A DNA stretch of 64,000 nucleotides. Origin: Desulfosarcina sp. BuS5 (lineage in GTDB: Bacteria > Desulfobacterota > Desulfobacteria > Desulfobacterales > BuS5). The stretch is from assembly GCF_028752835.1 (NCBI RefSeq), contig NZ_CP087952.1, forward strand, positions 310,001 to 374,000, read 5' to 3'. This document shows, piece after piece, positions 44,491 through 53,440 of this stretch. Each line of letters opens with the position of its first letter. Positions within the stretch are counted from its first letter, which is position 1. The notes below the pieces were generated by a model. That model was not told where the DNA came from and did no database searches. It saw nothing but the letters and a program-made list of their open reading frames with translations. Position numbers and translations under genes: made by a program.

Positions 44491-46260
44491 ATGAAACGCA
44501 TTAAAATAATCACAGCGCTTTTATTGCTGCTTGCTGTTACAGTATCTGTTTCAGCGGAACAGCGCTTTCCGGAAAAAGGATGGAAAGATCGACCCAATCC
44601 GATTGCCGGCCCTGATGCGGTGACCGGTGGAGAAATTTCTGTTTTTGCAGGCCAGTATCCTAAAAGCCTTAATTATTATCTTGACAATAATGTCTTGTCT
44701 GCGGAAATTTTTGGAGCAATGTTCGAAACCCTGCTTTCCATGAATCCGGTCACCATGGAGTACGAACCCGGCCTCGCATCAACCTGGTCAATATCGGATG
44801 ACAAAAAGGAATTTACCTTTACCATTAACAAAAAAGCCCGCTGGAGTGACGGGAGCCCTGTAACAGCCTCTGATGTCAAATTTACTTACGATATTATCAT
44901 GGACCCCAAAAATCTTACAGGCCCTCATAAGGTGGATATGGAACGATTCCATCCGCCTGATGTTATAGACGATTATACTATTAGGTTTGTTGCTGAAAAT
45001 GTTCACTGGAAAAATCTTGGAGTAGTCGGAGGGTTTCATATCCTGTGTCGGAACGCTCTGAAAAAAAAGGATTTTAATAAAATTAATTTTGCTTTTCCTG
45101 TTGTTTCGGGCCCTTATATGTTGGGAAAAATTGATGAAGGAGTTTCCATAACTATGGAGCGACGCAAAGACTGGTGGAACAGGTCTAGCAAATCTTCACT
45201 TGGAACCGGTAATTTTCAGCAGATTAAGTTTAAATTTTTTGCGGAACGTGAAAATGCATTTGAAGCATTTAAAAAGGGTAATATAGATCTTTTCCCTATT
45301 TATACCTCCAGGATATGGATAAATGAAACCGGAGGTGAAAAATTTTTAAAAAACCGGATTGTAAAGCAGAAGATATTTAACCATAAGCCCATAGGATTTC
45401 AGGGGTTTGCCATGAATTTAAGGAAACCGCCTTTTGATGATATCAGGGTTCGCAAAGCCATGGCGCTGTTGCTTGACCGAAAAAAGATGAACAGTGTTTT
45501 GATGTATAATCAATATTTTTTACACAGATCTTATTTTGAAGACCTTTATTCCAAAGATATACCCTGCCCGAATCCGCTTATCAAAATGGATAAGGAAAAA
45601 GCACGGGAACTACTGAAAAAAGCAGGATGGATTGTTAATCCGGAGACAGGCTTTCTTGAAAAAAATAAAAAAAAATTCTCATTCAAGTTTTTAACAAGGA
45701 GTTCTTCTGCGGAGAAATTTCTTGCAATCTATGCCGAGGACCTTAAAGATGTAGGGATAGAGTTAGTTATAGACAAAAAGGATTGGGCTGCCTGGGCAAA
45801 AGACATGGATGGGTTCAATTTCCAGATGACATGGGCCGTTTGGGGTTCCGGAATTTTTAAAGACCCCGAGGGGATGTGGTCATCAATGGAAGCGGACAGG
45901 AAAGGCGGCAATAATATAACAGGTTTTAAGAATAAAAAAGTAGATCTTCTGATAGAAGAACAGAAGTCAAATTTCAATATCGGAGAAAGAAACAAAATAT
46001 ACAGAAAAATAGATCAATTAGTCTATGAGGATTTTCCATATGTGCTATTATGGAACATAAATTATACCCGTCTTCTTTATTGGAATCGTTTCGGCACCCC
46101 TGATACTGTACTCTCAAAATACGGAGATGAAAGAAGCGCATACTGGTACTGGTGGGTTGATGAGGATTCGGAAGCCGATCTCCGGGATGCCATGGAAGAG
46201 GAGACTCCATTGCCACAAAAGGAGCGGTCAATCGTTTTTGATGACCTGTTCAAACCATAG
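44491..46260 (+). CDS. ABC transporter solute-binding protein, family 5
   Basis: 589 residues, periplasmic. A signal peptide (KIITALLLLLAVTVSVSAEQ) is followed by a SBP_bac_5 domain: YEPGLASTWSISDDKKEFTF, KARWSDGSPVTASDVKFTYD, PVVSGPYMLG and DIRVRKAMALLLDRKKMN. It binds oligopeptides or similar ligands. No permease or ATPase genes follow, so it is an orphan in this window. It begins 1 base after dapB. Confidence 0.88.
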   Translation: MKRIKIITALLLLLAVTVSVSAEQRFPEKGWKDRPNPIAGPDAVTGGEISVFAGQYPKSLNYYLDNNVLSAEIFGAMFETLLSMNPVTMEYEPGLASTWSISDDKKEFTFTINKKARWSDGSPVTASDVKFTYDIIMDPKNLTGPHKVDMERFHPPDVIDDYTIRFVAENVHWKNLGVVGGFHILCRNALKKKDFNKINFAFPVVSGPYMLGKIDEGVSITMERRKDWWNRSSKSSLGTGNFQQIKFKFFAERENAFEAFKKGNIDLFPIYTSRIWINETGGEKFLKNRIVKQKIFNHKPIGFQGFAMNLRKPPFDDIRVRKAMALLLDRKKMNSVLMYNQYFLHRSYFEDLYSKDIPCPNPLIKMDKEKARELLKKAGWIVNPETGFLEKNKKKFSFKFLTRSSSAEKFLAIYAEDLKDVGIELVIDKKDWAAWAKDMDGFNFQMTWAVWGSGIFKDPEGMWSSMEADRKGGNNITGFKNKKVDLLIEEQKSNFNIGERNKIYRKIDQLVYEDFPYVLLWNINYTRLLYWNRFGTPDTVLSKYGDERSAYWYWWVDEDSEADLRDAMEEETPLPQKERSIVFDDLFKP

Positions 46261-46319
46261 GGGTAGCCTATTCTATTTGCTAATAATATCAAATAATTAT
46301 TCAGTTTATAAAGTTATTA

Positions 46320-47195
46320 CTATAGAGTTTTTCTTAAATACTCCTCAAATCCCCTTACCGCATTTCCCAGGAAAATTCTTTCCCGTCTCTGTGTTCCGGC
46401 AGCCATTTTACTAAAAACTTCCAGGTTGGAATCCTTTTCAAGCAGTACATCAATAGATCGGTTTATAAAATCATCCCCGCCTTTTCGGAATTCTCCGGTA
46501 AGAATATCTTTCCATAGAAACAACTGCTCCCTGAATCTGTTTAAAAGTCTGTGAGAGCTTTCCGCTTTGCCAAAATGCGCATAATGGATAGGCTGATTAT
46601 CCAAAGCCAGCAGCTTATCCACACTTTTTATGAAAATATCGAAAAAAAACCTTGGCGGTGTGGCGGGGCGCAGGTATTCCTCTCCGTTTATTAGGAAATA
46701 ATTACCACCTGCTTCACCGGCAAAAAATAAATTTTTATAACAGAAACTCAGATGATGAGCTGCGTGACCGGGTGTTTCTATTACCATAAGATTCTTTATA
46801 TCTGTTTCTGTATGCGGGATTAACTTCTCCCTTGCAACCGGTCCTGGAGGGCCAAACATTTCGGCAATATCTCCGAGGACTTTAAGGCTTCCCTTCCAAA
46901 GATTTTCAGGTTCAACAATATGTTTTATACCCTTGGCATGGCAGACTGCCTTTGCCATTGGGAATTGCTCAAGTATATCAGCCAGGGCGCCGCAATGATC
47001 TATATGTATATGTGTAATAAAGATGTAATCCAGCCTCTCTATTTTTTCGAAATGTAACGAATCTATAAGTCTTTGTGCCGAACCGGCAGGACCGACATCG
47101 ACAATAAAGGTGATATCATCACTGCAGAGCCATGACCCGAAAAATGAATTAAAGCCCGGATCATCCTGTTTTATTTCAATCAATTTTGTCTTCAT
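46320..47195 (-). CDS. Metallo-beta-lactamase-fold hydrolase
   Basis: 291 residues. The metal site is HIHIDHCGALADIL, followed by ETPGHAAHHLSFCY, giving the HxHxDH and later His ligands. It resembles glyoxalase II-like thioester hydrolases; the substrate is unknown. It is separate from the ComEC-type enzyme at 39305. It lies 44 bases downstream of the PanP-like gene, possibly in one transcript. Confidence 0.82.
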   Translation of the reverse strand: MKTKLIEIKQDDPGFNSFFGSWLCSDDITFIVDVGPAGSAQRLIDSLHFEKIERLDYIFITHIHIDHCGALADILEQFPMAKAVCHAKGIKHIVEPENLWKGSLKVLGDIAEMFGPPGPVAREKLIPHTETDIKNLMVIETPGHAAHHLSFCYKNLFFAGEAGGNYFLINGEEYLRPATPPRFFFDIFIKSVDKLLALDNQPIHYAHFGKAESSHRLLNRFREQLFLWKDILTGEFRKGGDDFINRSIDVLLEKDSNLEVFSKMAAGTQRRERIFLGNAVRGFEEYLRKTL

Positions 47196-47239
47196 TATAA
47201 TTTCAGTTCCCCTTACAAATTTTTTGGAATCAATTCTTA

Positions 47240-48892
47240 CTATCTATCTTCAGGCAGTATCATTCTATAAATTTTTTCCTGTTCATCCAGGATTTTCCTC
47301 AGAATCGTCATGTCCGTCAAAGGATTCATAAGCACACATCGGAAAACAACAATCTCTTCTTTATGGCTGTTTCCGATGAGCAGAGTCGTCCTTGATACAA
47401 AACTATTGCCGGCCTCCCTTTGAAGTATTTGAATTATCCGGGTAATCTCATTAAGCCGTTGGTTAATGGCCTTCCGCTGCTCATGATCTGCGTAATCAAG
47501 TTGCTGCTGTATACTTAATGGGCATATTCTGTAAGTTATTATGTTAAGTTGAGGTTCAGTGATCAACTGAAAGTCAGGCCGGTTTTTTATCTCTTGCGCA
47601 AATTTGACCGCTGTTTCTATGCTATGTTCAATAAGAAGAGCGTAACCTTGTGTACCCATTATCTTGAGCGCGCTGTCTAGTATTATGGAATTAGCTTCCC
47701 GTGATCCGGCAACCGATTTGATTCCCAGATCAACAGAGCCAGGCCGGTTTATGTAGTTTGAATGATAAGCGACTGCGTCCATGCGCGCCGGATCTTTAAA
47801 GTATACCATTCCGCATGTCATCGGCATATATAATTGTTTATGACCGTCTATTGTTATGGAGTCGGCAAGTTCAATGCCTTTTAGCAGGTGCCTGTATTTT
47901 TTAGACATAATTGTCGGGCCTCCCCATGCGGCATCAACGTGATAATGTATATTGTTCTCAGCGCAGATACTGCCAAGCTCTTTAAGGGGGTCTATGGTTC
48001 CGGTTTCGGTTGTGCCTGCAATGCCTACAATAGCCAGTATTTTGGTGTTTTTTTCATCTTTCTTGATATCCTTAATGATATTATTCAGACTATCGAGCTT
48101 TATTCTATTATGTTCATCCACATCTACAGGAATAACATTTTTGTTGCCTATCCCCAGCAGTCCTCCGGCTTTTCTGAGAGAAAGATGGCCCAGTCTGGAG
48201 ACCAGTACAACGCATCTTTCAATTCCGTAAGCATTGTACACAGCCAGGATGCCCTCACTTTCAACACCTTCAAACCCCTCTTTAGTGGGGGGAAGCAGGT
48301 TGTCTCTGGCGACCCACATAGCGGTAAGATTTGCCAGGGTGCCGTCCTCTACAAAACAGCCTAACGTTGTATGGGCATTCTGGATATTTTCATCATAAAA
48401 AGTATCCTCTTTTTGATAAAGCAGGCGGTGTATCTTTGCTATAACCTGTTTTTCAAGGACCGAAACAACCTTTGAAGTTTCAAGTTTAACCACATTTTGG
48501 TTAAGGGCGGTAACTATTGTTTTAAGATGTACCATGAAAAATGGTATGGCGGACGTCATATGGCCCACAAAATAGGGAGAAGCTATGTTGACTGCATGTG
48601 GTGCAATATTTTCAATAAGATCCGTTATAACATCATCCAGTTTTTTTTCGGGTTGTTCGCTCAGTATGGAACTTGTAAAATAATTTGCCATATCCTTCAG
48701 GCTGAACTTGCGGGTGACTCCCACATGTTGATTTAAAAAATCATGTAATCCGAAAAGAATAGGCCGCATATATTTTACTAAAGTATTTCTGGAAGTTTCA
48801 TTTTCCGGCCTTAGGAATACCCTTATAAGAGACGACCAGTCTGCTACTAATTTTTTTTTTTCTTTGTTTGGGCCTGTTTTTTTATTATGCAT
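47240..48892 (-). CDS. panP: PLP-dependent group II decarboxylase, PanP-like
   Basis: 550 residues. The PLP lysine is in TIDGHKQLYMPMTCGMVYF, preceded by YHVDAAWGGPTI. The length and these motifs match putative aspartate 1-decarboxylases of the PanP type, which make beta-alanine for coenzyme A. Other group II enzymes (glutamate or aromatic amino acid decarboxylases) are possible. A stretch of lysine codons starts the protein; the ATG at 48890 has no strong ribosome-binding site. Confidence 0.78.
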   Translation of the reverse strand: MHNKKTGPNKEKKKLVADWSSLIRVFLRPENETSRNTLVKYMRPILFGLHDFLNQHVGVTRKFSLKDMANYFTSSILSEQPEKKLDDVITDLIENIAPHAVNIASPYFVGHMTSAIPFFMVHLKTIVTALNQNVVKLETSKVVSVLEKQVIAKIHRLLYQKEDTFYDENIQNAHTTLGCFVEDGTLANLTAMWVARDNLLPPTKEGFEGVESEGILAVYNAYGIERCVVLVSRLGHLSLRKAGGLLGIGNKNVIPVDVDEHNRIKLDSLNNIIKDIKKDEKNTKILAIVGIAGTTETGTIDPLKELGSICAENNIHYHVDAAWGGPTIMSKKYRHLLKGIELADSITIDGHKQLYMPMTCGMVYFKDPARMDAVAYHSNYINRPGSVDLGIKSVAGSREANSIILDSALKIMGTQGYALLIEHSIETAVKFAQEIKNRPDFQLITEPQLNIITYRICPLSIQQQLDYADHEQRKAINQRLNEITRIIQILQREAGNSFVSRTTLLIGNSHKEEIVVFRCVLMNPLTDMTILRKILDEQEKIYRMILPEDR

Positions 48893-49022
48893 AATAATAT
48901 GTTAATATAACGCTTATACCAAGTAAGCTTTCAAAAGGTATGGTTATCAGAAAAATTATGAAGGGATAATTATAACAACAACCTGTAAAGAGCAACTTAT
49001 TAATGGGATCGGGAATCGGATT

Positions 49023-50192
49023 TTATGATAAATAACCCTTTACAGGCTTTTCGGTTAAAAAACCGAAACACCATAGCACAATTCCTCCGCTCAAAGCCAT
49101 AATGCTGCTCATTAGAAAAAGGAATGACGAGCCGGCGCTTTCGTACAAATAGCCGCTCAAAAAAAATCCAACCATCATTCCCAGACCGTATGAAACGGCA
49201 TTATTGACTGCCTGCCCGAAAGTTTTGTTGAAATCGTCGGTTAAGAGATCAATGTACAGAATACTCGCCATATGAAATGTGCCATAAGTTATGGCATGAA
49301 AAATCTGTGAAAAAAGAATGAGACCGGGCGACTCGGCGCAATAGAGGATAAACCATCTTAATGCTGCTGCAAGAAAAGAGAATACAAGAACTTTTTCCAG
49401 GGTAAAACTTTTGAAAATCTTGCCGGAATTTATCATAACCAGCATCTCTGAAATTGAAGCCAGAGCCCAGGTTATTCCAATAAAAGTATTGCCGTATCCG
49501 AGGTGCTCAAGATGTATGGAAAAAAAACCATAATAAGCGCCGTGGCTCATCAGCATCAAAAAACCACAAAATAAAAAAAGTATGATTCGTCTGTTTACAT
49601 TTTTTTTAAATATAGACCCTGATAAATTTCTTTGTGTTGCAGTTTTGGGTATTTTGGTTGAGATCAAAGCTTGAATCAGTGAGCCGGCCAAAATGAGAAG
49701 AATTATAATTTTTATTGGAAAATAATCTATCAGCACACCCAGAATAGTTGTTACTATAATAAAACTTATTGTGCCCCATACTCTTATCTTGCCGTAACTT
49801 TTTTTTTCCCCGGCCAGTATATCCATAGTAAAGGCTTCCAGGAAAGATATGAGAGGGGTAAAGAAAACACCGTAACAGAGCGTAATTAAAAGCATTATAT
49901 GGAAATTATCCGTATACAGGTAGAATGCCCATATCCCGGCGCTTAAAAAATTGAACAAGATGTAAATATGCCTTCTTGCGCTAAAACGGTCGGCAACTAT
50001 TCCCCAAATTATGGGAAACAGTATCATTGTCATGGATCTTACGGCTGACAAAATTCCGATTTCAAAGCCGCTTAAATTGATATGGTAACAATAAAGATTA
50101 AAATAGGGTAAAGATATACCCATCACACCAAAATACAAAAAATATTGTGAACCTATAATTATGTTTGATATATTTTTTTTATCTTGAACCAT
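49023..50192 (-). CDS. MFS transporter (phenylpropionate/nucleoside-symporter-like)
   Basis: 389 residues, about 12 membrane segments. The pattern YFNLYCYHINLSGFEIGILS near the start and PIIWGIVADRFSARRHIYIL are typical of the HcaT-like (MFS_1_like) branch. The substrate is unknown. Gap 48893-49022 holds nothing that I can identify. Confidence 0.82.
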   Translation of the reverse strand: MVQDKKNISNIIIGSQYFLYFGVMGISLPYFNLYCYHINLSGFEIGILSAVRSMTMILFPIIWGIVADRFSARRHIYILFNFLSAGIWAFYLYTDNFHIMLLITLCYGVFFTPLISFLEAFTMDILAGEKKSYGKIRVWGTISFIIVTTILGVLIDYFPIKIIILLILAGSLIQALISTKIPKTATQRNLSGSIFKKNVNRRIILFLFCGFLMLMSHGAYYGFFSIHLEHLGYGNTFIGITWALASISEMLVMINSGKIFKSFTLEKVLVFSFLAAALRWFILYCAESPGLILFSQIFHAITYGTFHMASILYIDLLTDDFNKTFGQAVNNAVSYGLGMMVGFFLSGYLYESAGSSFLFLMSSIMALSGGIVLWCFGFLTEKPVKGYLS

Positions 50193-50241
50193 GAATATTA
50201 AACATATACGTGAACTGTTTTTTCTGAATTATATATTTTGA

Positions 50242-50370
50242 TATAGATTGTCACATAAATAATTTCAATGCGTTATCGGTCGTCGGAGTAGGGGTTCAAG
50301 ATTTTGAACCCCTACTCCCTCTGGCCTTGTGCCAAATTTTAAAATCAGGTTATTATCTGACAATCTATAG
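50242..50370. repeat. Inverted-repeat element family, copy E (best example)
   Basis: 129 bases with terminal inverted repeats tatagattgtca and tgacaatctata, and a perfect 12-bp-arm hairpin gtaggggttcaa ... ttgaacccctac in the left-centre. No coding capacity. It lies between the MFS gene and the selenoprotein gene. Confidence 0.9.
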
Positions 50371-50496
50371 TACATAATGTAATCTATGGTATCGTATAAT
50401 AAATCGCAATTTTTATTATTGAAAAAAAATTACCTATGGAATATTGATATCTAATCGGTTTTATTAATTCGCAATCAAAATTTGGAGGAATTTGTT

Positions 50497-50724
50497 ATGT
50501 CTGATAAAGTTTTAATCTTCGGCAAGAACGGTTGACCTTTCACCATAGCGGCTCGTGAAGCTTATGCAAAAAAAAATAAGGATTTGGAATATATTGATGT
50601 GCTCTCCGATCCTGATAAACTAAGCAGTATGATGAAATATTCCAATGGAATGCGTAAAGTGCCGATTATCGTTGAAGGAGATAAGGTCTCAATAGGCTTT
50701 AACGGAAGGTCATGAGGCGTATGA
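50497..50724 (+). CDS. Uxx-star glutaredoxin-like selenoprotein (two in-frame UGA)
   Basis: Reading UGA as selenocysteine (U) gives 75 residues: MSDKVLIFGKNG-U-PFT, a thioredoxin-like middle (LEYIDVLSDPDKL, VPIIVEGDKVSIGFNG), and a C-terminal RS-U-GV then stop (TGA at 50722). UGA codons are at 50533-50535 and 50713-50715, both in frame. U-x-x-T and U-x-x-stop match the Uxx-star family. Hairpins follow both: cttt-cac/gtgaag near 50537-50560, and gatcag/ctgatc at 50728-50746, placed like bacterial SECIS elements. GGAGG is 8 bases before the ATG. Standard gene calling would miss it. A redox role is inferred. Confidence 0.85.
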
Positions 50725-50727
50725 TAA

Positions 50728-50746
50728 GATCAGATGTATGCTGATC
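50728..50746 (+). promoter_or_regulatory. SECIS-like hairpin for the second UGA
   Basis: gatcag and ctgatc pair around the loop atgtatg, with flanking ta/ta pairs. The stem begins 12 bases after the UGA at 50713, a normal distance for a bacterial SECIS. It overlaps the stop of the gene by no bases and ends 22 bases before the next gene. Confidence 0.65.
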
Positions 50747-50768
50747 CTAAAAGTCTCAATATGAATTC

Positions 50769-51419
50769 ATGGAAAAACAATATCTGATTGATGATTTTAA
50801 AGCCGGCGAGGCCTGGCGTCTGTTCAGGATTATGGGGGAGTTTGTCGAGGGGGTTGAAGCTCTGCATGATCTTGGGCCGGCGGTCAGTATCTTCGGATCG
50901 GCAAGAACAGCCCCTGATAATCCTTTTTATAAAATGGCCGAAAAGATCGCAGCGCTTTTCGTTCAAAATGATTTTGCAGTAATAACCGGCGGCGGAGGAG
51001 GGATCATGGAGGCGGCCAACAAAGGAGCCTCTGAAGCAGGAGGGGTTTCCATAGGGATGAATATAATCCTTCCCTATGAGCAGGAACCAAATGTATATTC
51101 CAACAGAAAAATAGATTTCAACTATTTTTTTATACGCAAGGTGATGTTTGTTAAATATGCCACGGCATATATTATTTTGCCGGGCGGGTTTGGTACTCTG
51201 GATGAGCTTTTTGAGGCTGTCACCCTTATTCAAACCCGCCGCATACGACCTTTGCCCGTAATCCTGGTGGGCTCTGATTATTGGTCAGGCCTGCTGGAGT
51301 GGATTAAGGCCAGGTTAAAGGATGAAAAAAGGATATCACCGGCAGATCTGGAAATTATTCAGGTCATGGATGAACCTGAAGAAATCGTCAAAGCAGTGCG
51401 GAAAATCATTATAATTTAG
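50769..51419 (+). CDS. LOG-family protein (TIGR00730), phosphoribohydrolase-like
   Basis: 216 residues, Rossmann-type. The PGGxGTxxE motif is PGGFGTLDELFE, with ITGGGGGIMEAANKGA near residue 73. Lonely-Guy proteins remove ribose 5'-phosphate from (cytokinin) nucleotides; in bacteria many act on AMP or IMP-like nucleotides. The start at 50769 has no clear ribosome-binding site and lies 44 bases after the selenoprotein gene. The stop overlaps that of the convergent amidohydrolase by 11 bases. Confidence 0.85.
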   Translation: MEKQYLIDDFKAGEAWRLFRIMGEFVEGVEALHDLGPAVSIFGSARTAPDNPFYKMAEKIAALFVQNDFAVITGGGGGIMEAANKGASEAGGVSIGMNIILPYEQEPNVYSNRKIDFNYFFIRKVMFVKYATAYIILPGGFGTLDELFEAVTLIQTRRIRPLPVILVGSDYWSGLLEWIKARLKDEKRISPADLEIIQVMDEPEEIVKAVRKIIII

Positions 51420-52266
51420 GCTGTACGGCCTGTTTCAGAAGCCTTTCCGCATTAAGACCGCAGATTTTGTCGATATCATTTTTGGAAAGTCCGGTATTAT
51501 CAAGCTCCTTGAAGTATCTTGCAGGTTTAATAAGCGGAAAATCGCTTCCGAACAGTATCTTGTCTATCCCCGCAAGCTTTTTTGCATACTTGTATATATC
51601 GGTATCATAAAGAAAGGGAGAGGCGGCTGTGTCAAAATATACATTTTTCAAACTTTCCTTAACCTCTTTTTTAAGAGTACTAAAGAAAAATATCCCCCCG
51701 CCCCAGTGCGCCAGTACGATTATGTTTTCAGGATATCTCCTCACCATGCTGTATATCTGCTTTAGGGTATTAGAAGTTTTTCCCGGATATTTATGGCCCA
51801 CAGGCTCATTTGTATGAATTAAAACCGGCAGATTTTTTTTTAAACAGATTTCCATAACCGGTTCCAGCCGTTCAATAGATTCCCGATCTATTCCTGAACC
51901 ATAAAATGCAAGTTCGCCGATTCCCGCAAGGCCCCCCTCAATACATCGTTCCGCTTCTTGGCCCGCCCCATCATCCATAACATCAAAGCAGCCGAAACCG
52001 GCAAGCCTGCCCGGGTATCGTTCAACAGCTTCCATAATATAATCATTATGCATTTTATATACTTCCGGATTCTTCCACGGGAACCCGAATGTCACCGAGA
52101 AATCGACTCCCTGTTCATTCATTGTTTCAACAATTTCTGCCGCCCCGGAAATTTTGGACTTTGGCGAATCATATAAAAGAGTGAATTCAGGTTCGCCATG
52201 GAAGTATTTTTCCCTGTTGTCACGAATCTTACCGGGAAAAATGTGCGTGTGAAAATCTATTTTCAT
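51409..52266 (-). CDS. Amidohydrolase-family (TIM-barrel) metalloenzyme
   Basis: About 285 residues of the Amidohydro_2 family (ACMSD/decarboxylase-like). The metal site is IDFHTHIFP at the N-terminus, VLIHTNEP and IVLAHWGGG in the middle, and ILFGSDFPL at the C-terminus with its Asp. The ATG at 52266 is preferred because AAGGAG lies 6 bases upstream. The substrate is unknown. Confidence 0.83.
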   Translation of the reverse strand: MKIDFHTHIFPGKIRDNREKYFHGEPEFTLLYDSPKSKISGAAEIVETMNEQGVDFSVTFGFPWKNPEVYKMHNDYIMEAVERYPGRLAGFGCFDVMDDGAGQEAERCIEGGLAGIGELAFYGSGIDRESIERLEPVMEICLKKNLPVLIHTNEPVGHKYPGKTSNTLKQIYSMVRRYPENIIVLAHWGGGIFFFSTLKKEVKESLKNVYFDTAASPFLYDTDIYKYAKKLAGIDKILFGSDFPLIKPARYFKELDNTGLSKNDIDKICGLNAERLLKQAVQPKL

Positions 52267-52448
52267 TATCATCTCCTTGATGATTATATAAATGGAAAAC
52301 TATTTCTTATAATAGGTAAACTATTATATATTATTATGCATTATTATGCAGTATTATGTAGTTTATTTCTTGATAGTCAGCTTGAGTCGTATCGTACTTT
52401 TAATATAACTACTTGAAATTATAGTAAAATAGTTTAATGTCATAATGG

Positions 52449-52464
52449 TGGCATATCCTTTGCT
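52449..52464 (+). promoter_or_regulatory. Sigma-54 (RpoN) -24/-12 promoter
   Basis: tggcatatcctttgct has GG and GC separated by exactly ten bases, matching the TGGCAC-N5-TTGCW consensus with one change. The start of transcription would be near 52475, about 60 bases ahead of the small PEP-CTERM-like gene. Sigma-54 control of PEP-CTERM proteins through PrsK/PrsR is known in other bacteria. Confidence 0.65.
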
Positions 52465-52535
52465 ATTCTAAACAGATAAGGGAGTTTGTAGCACCATTGA
52501 GAACACTTAATAATATAAAACAGGGAGGTGCTAAA

Positions 52536-52712
52536 ATGAAAAAGTTTTTAATTTTTTTATATATATTTTTAACGGTTCCAGGTATTATGGGACTCGCATG
52601 CGGGTTTTCCTATATTAATAAATATGTTTCTGTATCAGAACCAATGTTAATGCTCACCATAGGTTTAAGCTTGATTTTTATAGCAGGAACAAAGAAAAAA
52701 AGAAAGAATTAA
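52536..52712 (+). CDS. Mini-protein: signal peptide plus PEP-CTERM-like tail
   Basis: 58 residues starting at the ATG after GGAGGT. An N-terminal hydrophobic segment (KKFLIFLYIFLTVPGIMGLA) acts as signal peptide. The C-terminus SEPMLMLTIGLSLIFIAG then KKKRKN has the EP dipeptide, hydrophobic helix and basic end of a PEP-CTERM sorting signal, with SEP in place of PEP. Almost no mature sequence lies between. Family function is unknown. It is followed 20 bases later by the transglycosylase gene. Confidence 0.65.
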   Translation: MKKFLIFLYIFLTVPGIMGLACGFSYINKYVSVSEPMLMLTIGLSLIFIAGTKKKRKN

Positions 52713-52732
52713 CACATATATAGGATTACATA

Positions 52733-53440
52733 ATGAATAAAAGGTTTATTGTAAACAGACTTATTTTAGTCATGAATTGCTGGGTTTCGATTTTTATTAT
52801 TGCCGGCATTCTTGTCTTTCCCGAAAAAACATATAATAGTACAAATTCTGCTGTGGCAGGTTCCATGGATTCCAAAATTGCTCTATCCAGCATTATAGCA
52901 GTGGCTCATATTACAACCAATGAAGATGAAATAGCTGTCAGCAGTAATCATACTATTACAGAAGTGCCTAAAACAGCAGATTTAAAAACCGGTTACACAG
53001 ATAATCAAGCAAAGCCCGGATATGACTCACATGATAAAAAATATGCCGGTCCATTCGATATGCTGATAGTCCAGGCTGCGGAATTATATCAGGTTGAACC
53101 CGCACTGATTAAAGCGATAATCATGGCCGAATCGGGACATAACCCCAAAGCGCTTTCCAAAAAAGGTGCACGGGGTCTTATGCAGTTAATGCCAAGAACT
53201 GCCAAGCGGCTTGGTGTCGTTGATAGTTTTAATCCGGAACATAATATAAACGGTGGAGTTAGATATTTCAAACAACTACTTAAGCAGTTCGACGGGAGTG
53301 TAGAGCTTGCGCTTGCCGCCTATAATGCCGGAAGCAGAAACGTAAGGCAGTATAATGGTGTTCCGCCGTTCAAAGCTACAAAATTTTATATAACCAAAGT
53401 TTTCAAGTATTACGATATTTATAAAAAACAGTTTATATAA
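52733..53440 (+). CDS. Lytic transglycosylase (Slt domain)
   Basis: 235 residues. An N-terminal membrane anchor (WVSIFIIAGILVFPEK) is followed by a low-complexity stretch and an SLT domain (about 115-230). The catalytic Glu is in IIMAESGHNPKALSKKGARG, followed by LMQLMPRTAKRLG and AAYNAGSRNV. It cuts the MurNAc-GlcNAc bond of peptidoglycan in the periplasm. It lies behind the sigma-54 promoter and PEP-CTERM-like gene, and its stop overlaps the convergent gene by 8 bases. Confidence 0.87.
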   Translation: MNKRFIVNRLILVMNCWVSIFIIAGILVFPEKTYNSTNSAVAGSMDSKIALSSIIAVAHITTNEDEIAVSSNHTITEVPKTADLKTGYTDNQAKPGYDSHDKKYAGPFDMLIVQAAELYQVEPALIKAIIMAESGHNPKALSKKGARGLMQLMPRTAKRLGVVDSFNPEHNINGGVRYFKQLLKQFDGSVELALAAYNAGSRNVRQYNGVPPFKATKFYITKVFKYYDIYKKQFI

